DNA from: WHSM01 sp036375165
GTDB lineage: Bacteria; Actinomycetota; Actinomycetes; Mycobacteriales; Micromonosporaceae
Assembly (NCBI GenBank): GCA_036375165.1
Contig: DASUSI010000083.1
Coordinates: 10,263-74,262 of the forward strand
Length of the DNA stretch: 64,000 bases
Direction: 5' to 3'
Within the stretch, counting starts at the first letter, position 1, and each line of letters begins with the position of its first letter. Of this stretch, positions 49,145 to 57,196 are shown piece after piece. A model generated the notes under the pieces. It searched no databases and had not been told where the DNA came from. It saw nothing but the letters and a program-made list of their open reading frames with translations. Made by a program: the position numbers and the translations under genes.

Positions 49145-50692
49145 ATGAGACGCTTCGTACTACTCGCGGTGGGCTGCCTGGTGGTGGCCCTGGGCGCGAA
49201 TCCGGCATCAGCCGGACCGTACGCCGCCGGACCAGTGGTGCAGGTCTCCGGCATCAGCCCGTTCCCTGCCGACTGTGGCCTGACGGCGGCCGGCGGCACC
49301 CTCGTCCTCGACAGCGAGGTGGAGCCGTCCGTGGATGTCAGCCCGGCCGACCCGGACATCGTCGCCGGGTTGTGGCAACAGGACCGCTGGAGCAACGGTG
49401 GTTCCCGTGGCAACGTCGCCGGGATCAGCTTCGACGCGGGAGCGACCTGGTCCACACTCACCTTCCCTGACGTCACCCGGTGCACCGGAGGTGACTTTGA
49501 CCGGGCATCCGACCCGTGGCTGAGTTTCGCTCCCAACGGCGACCTGCACGTGATGCACCTGGTGCTCAACATCGACGCGCCGCCGGGGCGGCCCGGTGGC
49601 TTCGGGTCCAACGGCATGATGGTGCAGAAGATCCCGGCCGCCGCGTTCGCAGACGGCACCGTGGCCGAGACCGAGGTGAGTGCGCCGATCCTGATCGCGT
49701 TCGACGACAAGGGCGACCTGCACGACAAGAACACGCTCACCGCCGACCACACCGACTCCGACTTCGTGTACGCCGTGTGGGACTTTCTGGACATCCCGAC
49801 GGGGGCCGCGATCAACCCGGACCGGGGCACGTTCGGTGGCGGCCTCGGGTTCAAGGGCGCCGCGCTGTTCTCCCGTACCACCGATGGCGGCCTTACCTGG
49901 TCGGAGCCGACGGTGCTCTACAACCCGGGAGGGGTCAACCAGACGATCGGCAACCAGATCGTGGTTGACGACCAGGGTGTGCTCTACAACTTCTTCAACG
50001 AGATCCTGAACTTCCGCAACGACGACGGGGGCACCCAGTTCGACTTCAACCTGTCGATGAAGTACTCCCCGGACAAGGGTGAGACCTGGCTGCCGCACGG
50101 TCGCCCGGTCCGGATCGACAAGATCCTCTCGACGCAGGTACGAATCCCGACCGGTGACGACAACGCCGGCCGACCGGTACGGACCGGAGACATCCTCCCC
50201 GACGTGGCCGCCGACCCGAACAACGGCAACCTGTACGCGGTGTGGATGGACACCCGGTTCAGCGGCGGCGCCCGCAACGACATCGCGTTCTCGATGTCGA
50301 CCGACGGCGGGGCGACGTGGAGCCAGGCGGTCAAGGTCAACCAGACCCCGGCCGGCAGTCCGGATGCCTTCACCGCGATGGTGCACGTCGCGGATGACGG
50401 CACGGTCGGAGTGAGCTACTACGATTTCCGCAACAACGCGCCGGGCAACGGCACCGACACCGACTTCTTCGTGGTGCACTGCCACGCCGGGTGCGCTGAC
50501 GCGGCGAGTTGGGCCGGGAATGAGACCCGGCTCGGCGGCTCGTTCGACATTCAGCGGGCGCCGTTCGCGAACGGGTACTTCCTCGGTGACTACACCGGTC
50601 TGGACAACGCCGGGAACGCCTTCGCGGCGCTGTTCACCCGTACCGAGGCGACCGACCCCGCGAATGAGTACTACGCCACCGCATCGCCGTAG
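49145..50692 (+). CDS. Secreted Asp-box (sialidase-like beta-propeller) protein
   Basis: 515 residues with signal peptide (MRRFVLLAVGCLVVALG to NPASA). Four Asp-boxes of S-x-D-x-G-x-T-W type: SFDAGATW, TTDGGLTW, SPDKGETW, STDGGATW, marking propeller blades. The FRIP motif and arginine triad of true sialidases are not evident, so hydrolase function is unproved; it may be a binding propeller. ATG 49145 has GGAGGAG upstream. Confidence 0.85.
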   Translation: MRRFVLLAVGCLVVALGANPASAGPYAAGPVVQVSGISPFPADCGLTAAGGTLVLDSEVEPSVDVSPADPDIVAGLWQQDRWSNGGSRGNVAGISFDAGATWSTLTFPDVTRCTGGDFDRASDPWLSFAPNGDLHVMHLVLNIDAPPGRPGGFGSNGMMVQKIPAAAFADGTVAETEVSAPILIAFDDKGDLHDKNTLTADHTDSDFVYAVWDFLDIPTGAAINPDRGTFGGGLGFKGAALFSRTTDGGLTWSEPTVLYNPGGVNQTIGNQIVVDDQGVLYNFFNEILNFRNDDGGTQFDFNLSMKYSPDKGETWLPHGRPVRIDKILSTQVRIPTGDDNAGRPVRTGDILPDVAADPNNGNLYAVWMDTRFSGGARNDIAFSMSTDGGATWSQAVKVNQTPAGSPDAFTAMVHVADDGTVGVSYYDFRNNAPGNGTDTDFFVVHCHAGCADAASWAGNETRLGGSFDIQRAPFANGYFLGDYTGLDNAGNAFAALFTRTEATDPANEYYATASP

Positions 50693-50700
50693 TGGCAGTT

Positions 50701-50730
50701 GGGCCCGGCGGGCGATCTCCTGCCGGGCCC
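50701..50730 (+). terminator. Terminator hairpin after the Asp-box gene
   Basis: 9-bp perfect stem GGGCCCGGC/GCCGGGCCC, 8 nt beyond the stop codon, loop 12 nt. Confidence 0.7.
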
Positions 50731-50850
50731 GCTTCCTCACGGAGCCTGGTCAGCGGCTGTCAGCCGGAGGTAGTCCCGCACCCCGAGCAGGCGGAAGGGA
50801 GCCCGGATCGCCGCCAGCAAACCCGATGCAACCGGTCAGCGCTCTCCCGG

Positions 50851-51060
50851 TCAGGCGACCGCGCGTTCGAAGGTGATCAGAAGGCCCTCCACACCACCGG
50901 GACCGACCCGTCCCTTCACCTCAGCCGACGTGATGGTCCGGAGCCGCCAGCCCTCCGCGGCGTGGTCGTTGAGGATATTTTCCAGTTTGCCCCCGGACAT
51001 CTTGCCGCCGATCAGTTTTTCGCGTAGCTCCACGACCTTGTACGCATATTTCTCCGTCAT
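50851..51060 (-). CDS. DUF4177 domain protein (69 aa)
   Basis: 69 residues: YAYKVVELREKLIGGKMSG, LENILNDHAAEGWRLRTI and GRVGPGGVEGLLITFER, matching the small DUF4177 fold throughout. Function unknown. Confidence 0.88.
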   Translation of the reverse strand: MTEKYAYKVVELREKLIGGKMSGGKLENILNDHAAEGWRLRTITSAEVKGRVGPGGVEGLLITFERAVA

Positions 51061-51267
51061 TAGCCCATGGTCGCGCAGCCGGCGCGAACCGGCTCGTTAT
51101 CCGGCGGCTCGACGGACGATACGAAGAGGGTCAGAACGAAGTAGAGCCCCGCTGGGCGGCCGGTCGGGGTCCGGTTGCTTCGCGGGGCTCCACCGTACGC
51201 ATCGCCGGATCCCGGTGCCGTGTTACACCCTTCAGCCCTGAACCACCCGAGATGTACGCCGTCCGAG

Positions 51268-51798
51268 TCACCACACGTCGCCATCGCGCCAGTCACAGGT
51301 CAGCGTCCCGGTCAGATCCAGCGCGACCGTCACGGGCAGCACGTGGACGCAGCCGTCGTCGGCTTCGGTGCGCCGGACCCCGGTCGGGGTGAGCGCGCGG
51401 GTCGGCCCCTGCCACAGCTTCCAGCCGCGTCGCTGGTAGAACGTCGCGCCCGCGTCGCTGGAGCCCAGGGCTCCCAGGTCGTACGCCGTGCGGACAGCCC
51501 GCTCCAGCGGCTCCATCAGGGCCCCGCCGATGCCGTGTCGCTGCCGGTCGGGGCGTACCCCGACGCCCTCCACATAGCCGGTACGAAGCGCCCGCCCGCC
51601 GTACAGCAGCCGCCGCTGCACCACCGAGGCGTGACCGACAAGCTCGCCACCCTCCCAGGCGAGGGTGTGGATCCCGCCGAGGCAATGTTCCCAGTCCTCC
51701 TCGGTCATGTCGTCGAAGACCTCGAACAGCAGTGCCCGTGCCGCCTGCGACGTGGCGGCATCCAGGTTCGCGGTATGGACGGTACGGATCTCGGCCAT
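51268..51798 (-). CDS. aac(2')-I: Aminoglycoside 2'-N-acetyltransferase, AAC(2')-I family
   Basis: 176-residue GNAT enzyme that matches the AAC(2')-I family throughout: ARALLFEVFDDMTEEDWEHC, HASVVQRRLLYGGRALRTGY, CoA-binding VRPDRQRHGIGGALM, AYDLGALGSSDAG, YQRRGWKLWQGP and the C-terminus LTCDWRDGDVW. It acetylates the 2'-amine of gentamicin/kanamycin-type aminoglycosides; related chromosomal genes exist in mycobacteria and Providencia. It stands alone, not in an antibiotic cluster, so it is probably intrinsic. Confidence 0.92.
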   Translation of the reverse strand: MAEIRTVHTANLDAATSQAARALLFEVFDDMTEEDWEHCLGGIHTLAWEGGELVGHASVVQRRLLYGGRALRTGYVEGVGVRPDRQRHGIGGALMEPLERAVRTAYDLGALGSSDAGATFYQRRGWKLWQGPTRALTPTGVRRTEADDGCVHVLPVTVALDLTGTLTCDWRDGDVW

Positions 51799-51897
51799 GC
51801 CGCCATCCTGTCCCGTGGCCACCGCCGCTACCACGGGATTTCGGGTCAGCCGCTGATGATCCCTGGACAACGGTGCGGGCCACGAAGATCGCTGCCC

Positions 51898-51903
51898 TAC
51901 CAT
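51898..51903 (+). promoter_or_regulatory. -10 box TACCAT for the 11-codon leader ORF
   Basis: TACCAT lies 7 nt before ATG 51911 with no SD. Confidence 0.4.
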
Positions 51904-51910
51904 GGACGGG

Positions 51911-51946
51911 ATGAACAGGCCTGCGGAAGAACTGGTCCGGTGGTAA
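51911..51946 (+). CDS. 11-residue leader ORF overlapping the next start
   Basis: ATG opens MNRPAEELVRW and its TAA shares one base with the ATG of the downstream gene (TAATG). Together with the TACCAT box it suggests leaderless translation followed by re-initiation, as in serS. Confidence 0.38.
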   Translation: MNRPAEELVRW

Positions 51947-52377
51947 TGGTGTCCGCGGTCGACGCGCAGCTCATCCTTTGTGACGCCGCCCAGGCTGACT
52001 CGGCCGGCGGCAAGGTCCACATGTTGGGTGCCGGCTGGTCGGTCACGTCCAGCCCCACCGCGCCCCATTCGGTCGTGGTACTCGCCAAGATTCCCTGGGA
52101 CCGCGCCAACCAGAAGATCCACTTCAGGCTGGTGCTACGGACCACTGACGGCGACGCCGTGACCCTCAAGACCCCGGACGGCCGGGATGTCGGTGTGGAA
52201 CACGAGGGCGACATCGAGGTGGGACGCCCCCCGGGCATCCCGCACGGAAGCATGCTGGACACCTCGTTCGTGCTCAACCTGCCGCCGCTGCCATTGCCCC
52301 CGGGCCGCTACGAGTGGCGTCTGGAGATCGCGGAGGAGACCCGCTTCGCGGTGTTCACGGCACGCGCCGGGAGTTGA
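51946..52377 (+). CDS. DUF6941-like conserved actinobacterial protein
   Basis: 143 residues of mostly beta structure: VDAQLILCDAAQADSAGGKV, SVVVLAKIPWDRANQKIHF, LNLPPLPLPPGRYEWRLEI. I recognise the pattern of DUF6941-type proteins, often of unknown function. Start overlaps a leader ORF stop by one base and no strong SD is visible. Confidence 0.68.
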   Translation: MVSAVDAQLILCDAAQADSAGGKVHMLGAGWSVTSSPTAPHSVVVLAKIPWDRANQKIHFRLVLRTTDGDAVTLKTPDGRDVGVEHEGDIEVGRPPGIPHGSMLDTSFVLNLPPLPLPPGRYEWRLEIAEETRFAVFTARAGS

Positions 52378-52449
52378 CGCGGCACCCGATCATGACCTTG
52401 TACGGGGACGCCCCCGCACAAGGTCCATGACCGGACGGCCGACAGCGGC

Positions 52450-52716
52450 CTACAGACCGGAGAACGCGTGCGCGGAGCTTGCGTGCCTGGTGCCGGCGGC
52501 CATCGCACCGGCCAGTATCGCGGAACCGGTCAGGTCCGGTTCACCGATCTTGGTGAGGTTCCTCGGTTGGGCCAGGGTCATGTGAGGTATCGGGCACAGC
52601 CAGCCAATGAGCACCCCCCGGATGTCCACGTGGGTCCACCCGATCGGAGTGTCCACGATTGGCCCAGTACAGACGGTGCACCGGACGGGTTCCGTAGGGG
52701 GCTGTTGTTCGGTCAC
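52450..52716 (-). CDS. Small hypothetical protein with CxxC (88 aa)
   Basis: 88 residues: VRCTVCTGPIVDTPIGWTHV (a CxxC pair), a hydrophobic segment RGVLIGWLCPIPHM, then a low-complexity tail. A second CxxC is lacking, so zinc binding would need a partner. GTG start with AGGAA at short spacing. Unknown function. Confidence 0.5.
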   Translation of the reverse strand: MTEQQPPTEPVRCTVCTGPIVDTPIGWTHVDIRGVLIGWLCPIPHMTLAQPRNLTKIGEPDLTGSAILAGAMAAGTRHASSAHAFSGL

Positions 52717-52909
52717 GTTCCTACTCTCTCGCTGGTCTGAGATCTGCGCTGGGCACCGTGCGGGGATCGGCCCCTGCCGGTCGGGTGTGCGGTGCGACGT
52801 GTCGGGCACACCCGTAAGACATTCCAGGTTCGGGTTCTGGTCGTTACACACGTCCCACGAAGGCCATTGTCGCCCGAACCAGATGGATGGGGGACACCAA
52901 TTCGACGGC

Positions 52910-52915
52910 TAGCGT
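52910..52915 (+). promoter_or_regulatory. -10 box TAGCGT for the FhuF-like gene
   Basis: TAGCGT lies 7 nt before GTG 52923 with no SD, supporting that start over the upstream ATG 52887. Confidence 0.42.
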
Positions 52916-52922
52916 CAGTCTG

Positions 52923-53717
52923 GTGACTCCGGAACAGGTGTTCGTACGCGGTGCGGTCGTCACCAGGCACTTCCAGGCCCAGGTCGGCCCGCCATCGGGG
53001 CCGGGCTGGCTGCCGTACCACATCTTGTCCACACCGGACGGTCTTGACACCATCGTCCGGTACGTCAACCAGGCAGCCCCGGGAGCCCCGTCGACCGTCG
53101 CGGCGGCACTGTTCGCCAGTTCGGTCAGCGCCGCGTTCGCCGCGCCGCTGACCGGCGCCCTGTTCCAGGATCGGCGGGTGGTGGTCCCAACGCCGGACCG
53201 GGCCTGGGTACGACCCGCGTACACCGGAGTGGACGCGGTGGCGGTCGACCGGGTCACCGTGACGGTGCTTCCCGACGATCCGCTTGCCGGCCAGCCTCGG
53301 GTGGTGACCGTGGCCGACCTGGAAGCGCTACGTCGTGCGGCGGTGTCCGGGTACCGGGCGCTGCTCGACCCCATGGTCGAGCGGGTGGCCACCAGCACTC
53401 GGCGTGGCCGGCGGGCGCTGTGGGTGGACGCGGGTGACCGGCTCGCCACGTACCTGCTGCTCGCCGGACGGGAACTGGGTGACCCGGACGGTGGCCGGCG
53501 GGAGGCCGACGCGCTCCTGGCCACGGCGGAACCGCCGCTCCGGCACCGGGTCGCCTGGCTGGAGTTCGAGCACCGGGGGGTACCGGTGATCTGGAAACGC
53601 CGCCCGGTGTGCTGCCTGGTGTACCAGGCACCGGCCTGGCGCGGGCAGTACTGCGCCACCTGCCCCCTGGTCCCGGACGCCGAGACGGTACGGCGTACCA
53701 GGGAGTGGCTGGGCTGA
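52923..53717 (+). CDS. (2Fe-2S)-binding protein, FhuF/siderophore-iron reductase-like
   Basis: ~264 residues with the C-terminal FhuF signature: CCLVYQAP...QYCATC, four cysteines arranged C-C and C-x2-C that hold a [2Fe-2S] cluster. The N-terminal part has the FhuF-like fold (RGAVVTRHF, AALFASSVSAAFAAPLT). Such proteins reduce siderophore-bound iron. No siderophore genes adjoin. ATG 52887 is an alternative start. Confidence 0.85.
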   Translation: MTPEQVFVRGAVVTRHFQAQVGPPSGPGWLPYHILSTPDGLDTIVRYVNQAAPGAPSTVAAALFASSVSAAFAAPLTGALFQDRRVVVPTPDRAWVRPAYTGVDAVAVDRVTVTVLPDDPLAGQPRVVTVADLEALRRAAVSGYRALLDPMVERVATSTRRGRRALWVDAGDRLATYLLLAGRELGDPDGGRREADALLATAEPPLRHRVAWLEFEHRGVPVIWKRRPVCCLVYQAPAWRGQYCATCPLVPDAETVRRTREWLG

Positions 53718-53784
53718 CGGTGTACCGGTGGCGGGATTCCGGGGGTGGGCTTCGGGGGGCTTCCCACCTGGCAGACTCGGGTCC

Positions 53785-54357
53785 GTGATCCTGCTCTGGC
53801 GTCCCTCGAAAGCGCGGCTGGCGGGGCTCCTCCGGGCTTCCCGGGACGCGCCGTACAGCTACCGGGACGTCGGCGCCACCCGTGAGCAGCGGGCCCCGGC
53901 CGGGTTCCGGGGGAGCACCGCCCGGGGCAGGCTCGGCGAAGGCGAGGCGGTGTTTCGCAGGGCGGCGGATGCCGTACTGCGTTTTCAGGTGCAGCGGCGC
54001 GCCGGTCTGGGTGTGATCGCCGAGACCCCGACCGCGCAGCCCGGCGCGGTGCTGATCTGCACCATGCCGGTGGGGCCAGTGGTGATCGTGATCCCGTGCC
54101 GGATCGTGTACCTGCTGGACGAACCGGACCGGGCCGGCTTCGGTTACGGCACCCTGCCCGGTCACCCGGAAAGCGGCGAAGAGGCTTTCGTGGTGGAACG
54201 GGACCGTGACGGCGGGGTGTGGCTGCGGGTGACCGCGTTCAGCCGACCTGACGGACTTTTGCAGCGGATTACCCATCCCGTTGGTCGGGTGGTGCAGCAG
54301 CAGGTGACTGAGCGCTATGTTGCCGGCATGCAGCGGTACCTGAGGTCGGGTGCCTGA
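53785..54357 (+). CDS. DUF1990 family protein
   Basis: 190 residues: APYSYRDVGATREQRAPAGF, LGEGEAVFRRAADAVLRFQV, ICTMPVGPVVIVIPCRIVYL, GFGYGTLPGHPESGEEAFVV. These match DUF1990, a SRPBCC-like fold of unknown role in actinomycetes. GTG 53785 with CAGACT 7 nt upstream. Possibly co-transcribed with the following exporter (21 nt). Confidence 0.85.
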   Translation: MILLWRPSKARLAGLLRASRDAPYSYRDVGATREQRAPAGFRGSTARGRLGEGEAVFRRAADAVLRFQVQRRAGLGVIAETPTAQPGAVLICTMPVGPVVIVIPCRIVYLLDEPDRAGFGYGTLPGHPESGEEAFVVERDRDGGVWLRVTAFSRPDGLLQRITHPVGRVVQQQVTERYVAGMQRYLRSGA

Positions 54358-54378
54358 CCACCCGCCGGGAGGGATCGG

Positions 54379-55815
54379 ATGGCAGTGGTGACGGACGTTC
54401 GGTTGGGGACCGCTGAGGGGCGCTGGGTGGTGGCCGCCACCGTGCTGGGGTCCGGGATGGCGTTGCTGGATTCCACGGTGGTCAACATCGCGCTCCCGGC
54501 GATCGGGGACGAGTTCGGAGCCGGACTCGCCGGCCTGCAGTGGACGATCGACGGTTACCTGCTGACCCTGGCCGCGCTGATCCTGCTGGGTGGTTCGCTC
54601 GGGGACCGGTTCGGACGCCGGCTGGTCTTCCTGATCGGTACGGTCTGGTTCGCCCTGGCGTCGCTGCTGTGTGCGGTCGCCCCCACGATTGAGGTCCTGG
54701 TCGCCTCCCGCGCTCTACAGGGGGTTGGTGCCGCGCTGCTCACCCCGGTCAGCCTGGCGATTCTGCAGACCACGCTGGCACCGGAGGACCGGGGTCGGGG
54801 CATCGCCGCCTGGTCGGGCCTTGTGGGTGTGGCGACCGCGGTTGGCCCGGCGCTGGGCGGCTGGCTGATCGGAGCTGGCTCATGGCGGTGGATCTTCGCG
54901 CTGAACCTGCCGGTCGCCCTCGCCGTGGTGGTGATCACGCTGCGGTACGTACCGGAGTCCCGGGACGAGGCCGCGGCGGGGCAGCGGCCGGACCTCGCTG
55001 GGGCGCTGCTCGGTGCGGTGTCGCTGGCCGCTCTCACCTACGGCTTCATCCGGTGGGGCGAGCACGGCGCGGATGGACCCGTGGTGGCCTCGCTGGTGGC
55101 CGGTGTGCTGGGACTGGCCGGGTTCGTGCTGCTGGAACACCGGTTGCCGCACGCCATGCTGCCGCCCGGGTTGTTTGCCAACCGCCGGTTCACCGGCGCG
55201 AACCTGGTGACCCTGGGCCTGTACGCGGCGCTGTCCGCATCCTTGTTCCTGCTGGTGGTACGGCTGCAGAACGAACTCGGGTACTCGCCGCTGGCGGCCG
55301 GCTTCGCGACCCTGCCGATCACCCTGCTGATGCTGGCCGGCTCGGACCTGGCGGGCCGGCTGGCCGCCCGGATCGGGCCGCGGCTGCCCCTGACGGTCGG
55401 TCCGGTGGTGGCCGGCGTCGGTTTGGCGATGTTCGCCCGGATCGGTCCCGGTGCTGATTACTGGACTCTGGTGCTGCCCGGCGTCCTGGTCTTCGGACTC
55501 GGGATCACGCTCGTGGTGGCGCCGTTGACCGCCACGGTGCTGGCTTCCGCCGACGACGAGGTGGCCGGTGTCGCGTCCGGGGTGAACAACGCGGTGGCAC
55601 GTACCGCCGGCCTGCTCGGGGTGGCGGTGGTGCCGTTGCTGGCGGGGGGTGCGTCTGGCAGTGCGTTCCCGGTCGCGATGCTGATCAGTGCGGGGCTGGC
55701 GGTGGCGTCGGGTGTGGTTGGCTGGGCCACCCTGGCCGGACCTCACCGGATCGCGGAGCCGACGTTGCCGCAGTACTCGTGTGGTGCCGGTGCTCCGCAG
55801 CTTGCCTCGCGTTGA
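54379..55815 (+). CDS. MFS exporter, DHA2 (14-TM drug:proton antiporter) family
   Basis: 478 residues with ~14 membrane segments. Motif A-like GGSLGDRFGRRLVFL, N-terminal LDSTVVNIALPAIGDEFG (the D of DHA2 motif D1) and PALGGWLIGAGSWRWIFALN (antiporter motif C). It exports hydrophobic drugs or natural products by proton antiport. Follows the DUF1990 gene closely; the next gene is a pirin. Confidence 0.92.
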   Translation: MAVVTDVRLGTAEGRWVVAATVLGSGMALLDSTVVNIALPAIGDEFGAGLAGLQWTIDGYLLTLAALILLGGSLGDRFGRRLVFLIGTVWFALASLLCAVAPTIEVLVASRALQGVGAALLTPVSLAILQTTLAPEDRGRGIAAWSGLVGVATAVGPALGGWLIGAGSWRWIFALNLPVALAVVVITLRYVPESRDEAAAGQRPDLAGALLGAVSLAALTYGFIRWGEHGADGPVVASLVAGVLGLAGFVLLEHRLPHAMLPPGLFANRRFTGANLVTLGLYAALSASLFLLVVRLQNELGYSPLAAGFATLPITLLMLAGSDLAGRLAARIGPRLPLTVGPVVAGVGLAMFARIGPGADYWTLVLPGVLVFGLGITLVVAPLTATVLASADDEVAGVASGVNNAVARTAGLLGVAVVPLLAGGASGSAFPVAMLISAGLAVASGVVGWATLAGPHRIAEPTLPQYSCGAGAPQLASR

Positions 55816-55875
55816 TTCCTCCGCCACCGCGCGATCTGTGAGTTCATGTCGGCGGGGCAGCGGAGCCGGGGAATG

Positions 55876-55907
55876 GTTGAATCATCAACTACGCTACGGA
55901 CTAGCGT
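55876..55907 (+). promoter_or_regulatory. Promoter/operator of the pirin gene
   Basis: An inverted repeat GTTGA-ATCA-TCAAC (55876-55889) overlaps a -35-like TTGAAT, and TAGCGT (55902-55907) lies 19 bp downstream. The dyad looks like a MarR- or TetR-type binding site; no such regulator is nearby. Confidence 0.45.
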
Positions 55908-55933
55908 TGGGACTGTCCGTCCGAGGAGGTCGC

Positions 55934-56923
55934 ATGCCCGCCATCACCGCCGACACCATGACACTGCCCCGCCTGACCCAGCAGTCGGAACAGAGGACGG
56001 CTTGGCGGCCGGTCACCAGACTCGTCACCGCCCGCCGCTACCTGGAAGGCGAAGGCTTCCAGGTACGCCGTCCGTTCCCGGGCATCGACCTCTCGCTCGC
56101 CGACCCGTTCCTCCTGCTCGACCACCTGGGGGCGGTTGAGTACGGCCCGGGTGAGGCCAAGGGCGCACCGTGGCACCCCCACCGCGGCTTTGAGACCGTC
56201 ACCTACATCATCGACGGGGCCGTCGAGCACCAGGACTCAACCGGAGGCGGCGGCCTGATCACCGACGGTGCCACCCAGTGGATGACAGCCGGAGCCGGCA
56301 TCCTGCACAGCGAGCTACCGCCTCAGGACCTGGTCACCAAGGGCGGGCTGTTCCACGGCGTACAACTGTGGGTGAACCTCCCGAAGTCACAGAAGTGGGT
56401 GACGCCGCGTTACCAGGACATCGAGGCCCGGGACGTGGCGCTGCTCGCCTCCGACGACGGTGGCTCGCTGGTCCGGGTGATCGCCGGCTCACTCGCCGGG
56501 CACGCCGGTCCGGGGGTCACCCAGACCCCGATCACCTACCTGCACGCCACGGTCGCGCCGGGTGCCCGGCTCAGCCTTCCCTGGCCGGAGGACTTCAACG
56601 CGCTGGTGTACGTGCTGAGCGGGCGCGGCTACGCGGGGATCGAAGAGCGACCGGTCGACGAAGGGCAGCTCGCGATCTTCGGAGCCGGTTCGGCGCTGAC
56701 CGTCACCGCGGCGGACTCGCAGCCCGTGGCCAGCACCACCGGCTGGGAGATCCTGGTGCTCGGCGGCATGCCGATCCGAGAGCCGGTCGCCCGGTACGGG
56801 CCGTTCGTGATGAACACCAGGGCCGAGATCATGCAGGCGATCGAGGACTTCCAGGCCGGGCGGCTGGGGACCATCCCGGCCGCGCGGATGCCACACCTGA
56901 CCTCGGCGGACGACCCTCTCTGA
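55934..56923 (+). CDS. Pirin family protein
   Basis: 329-residue bicupin with the pirin metal site in HPHRGFETVTYIIDG (two His) and VEHQDSTGGGG (His, Glu), plus WMTAGAGILHSE and LWVNLPKSQKWV. Bacterial pirins act as quercetinase-like dioxygenases or redox-linked modulators. ATG 55934 after GAGGAGG. A promoter with a dyad lies upstream. Confidence 0.9.
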   Translation: MPAITADTMTLPRLTQQSEQRTAWRPVTRLVTARRYLEGEGFQVRRPFPGIDLSLADPFLLLDHLGAVEYGPGEAKGAPWHPHRGFETVTYIIDGAVEHQDSTGGGGLITDGATQWMTAGAGILHSELPPQDLVTKGGLFHGVQLWVNLPKSQKWVTPRYQDIEARDVALLASDDGGSLVRVIAGSLAGHAGPGVTQTPITYLHATVAPGARLSLPWPEDFNALVYVLSGRGYAGIEERPVDEGQLAIFGAGSALTVTAADSQPVASTTGWEILVLGGMPIREPVARYGPFVMNTRAEIMQAIEDFQAGRLGTIPAARMPHLTSADDPL

Positions 56924-57196
56924 GGGGGATTCAGCGGTCCAGACCTCGGCACCGGTCGGGAACGCCGACGCACCAGGCTCCACCCGCCACACCGACGCCA
57001 GCCCGGTCACCCGGTCACCGTCGAACCGGGACACCAGTGGATGCGCCGCCGCCAGTAGCGGCCGGCGGCCAGCGGTCGACGTCATGATCGAGGCTGGTGT
57101 CGTCAGTGTGGTACCTGTTTCGGACGCGTTGGCGTAGAGCACGATCCTGAGACACGATCGTAGAAAACGATTTGCGAACCCAGCAGGGAGGCCCGC

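Noticed and set aside
51060..51296. 78-codon minus-strand frame between the DUF4177 and AAC(2') genes
   Set aside because: Composition is not protein-like (many Gly/Pro/Cys without structure) and there is no RBS; treated as intergenic.
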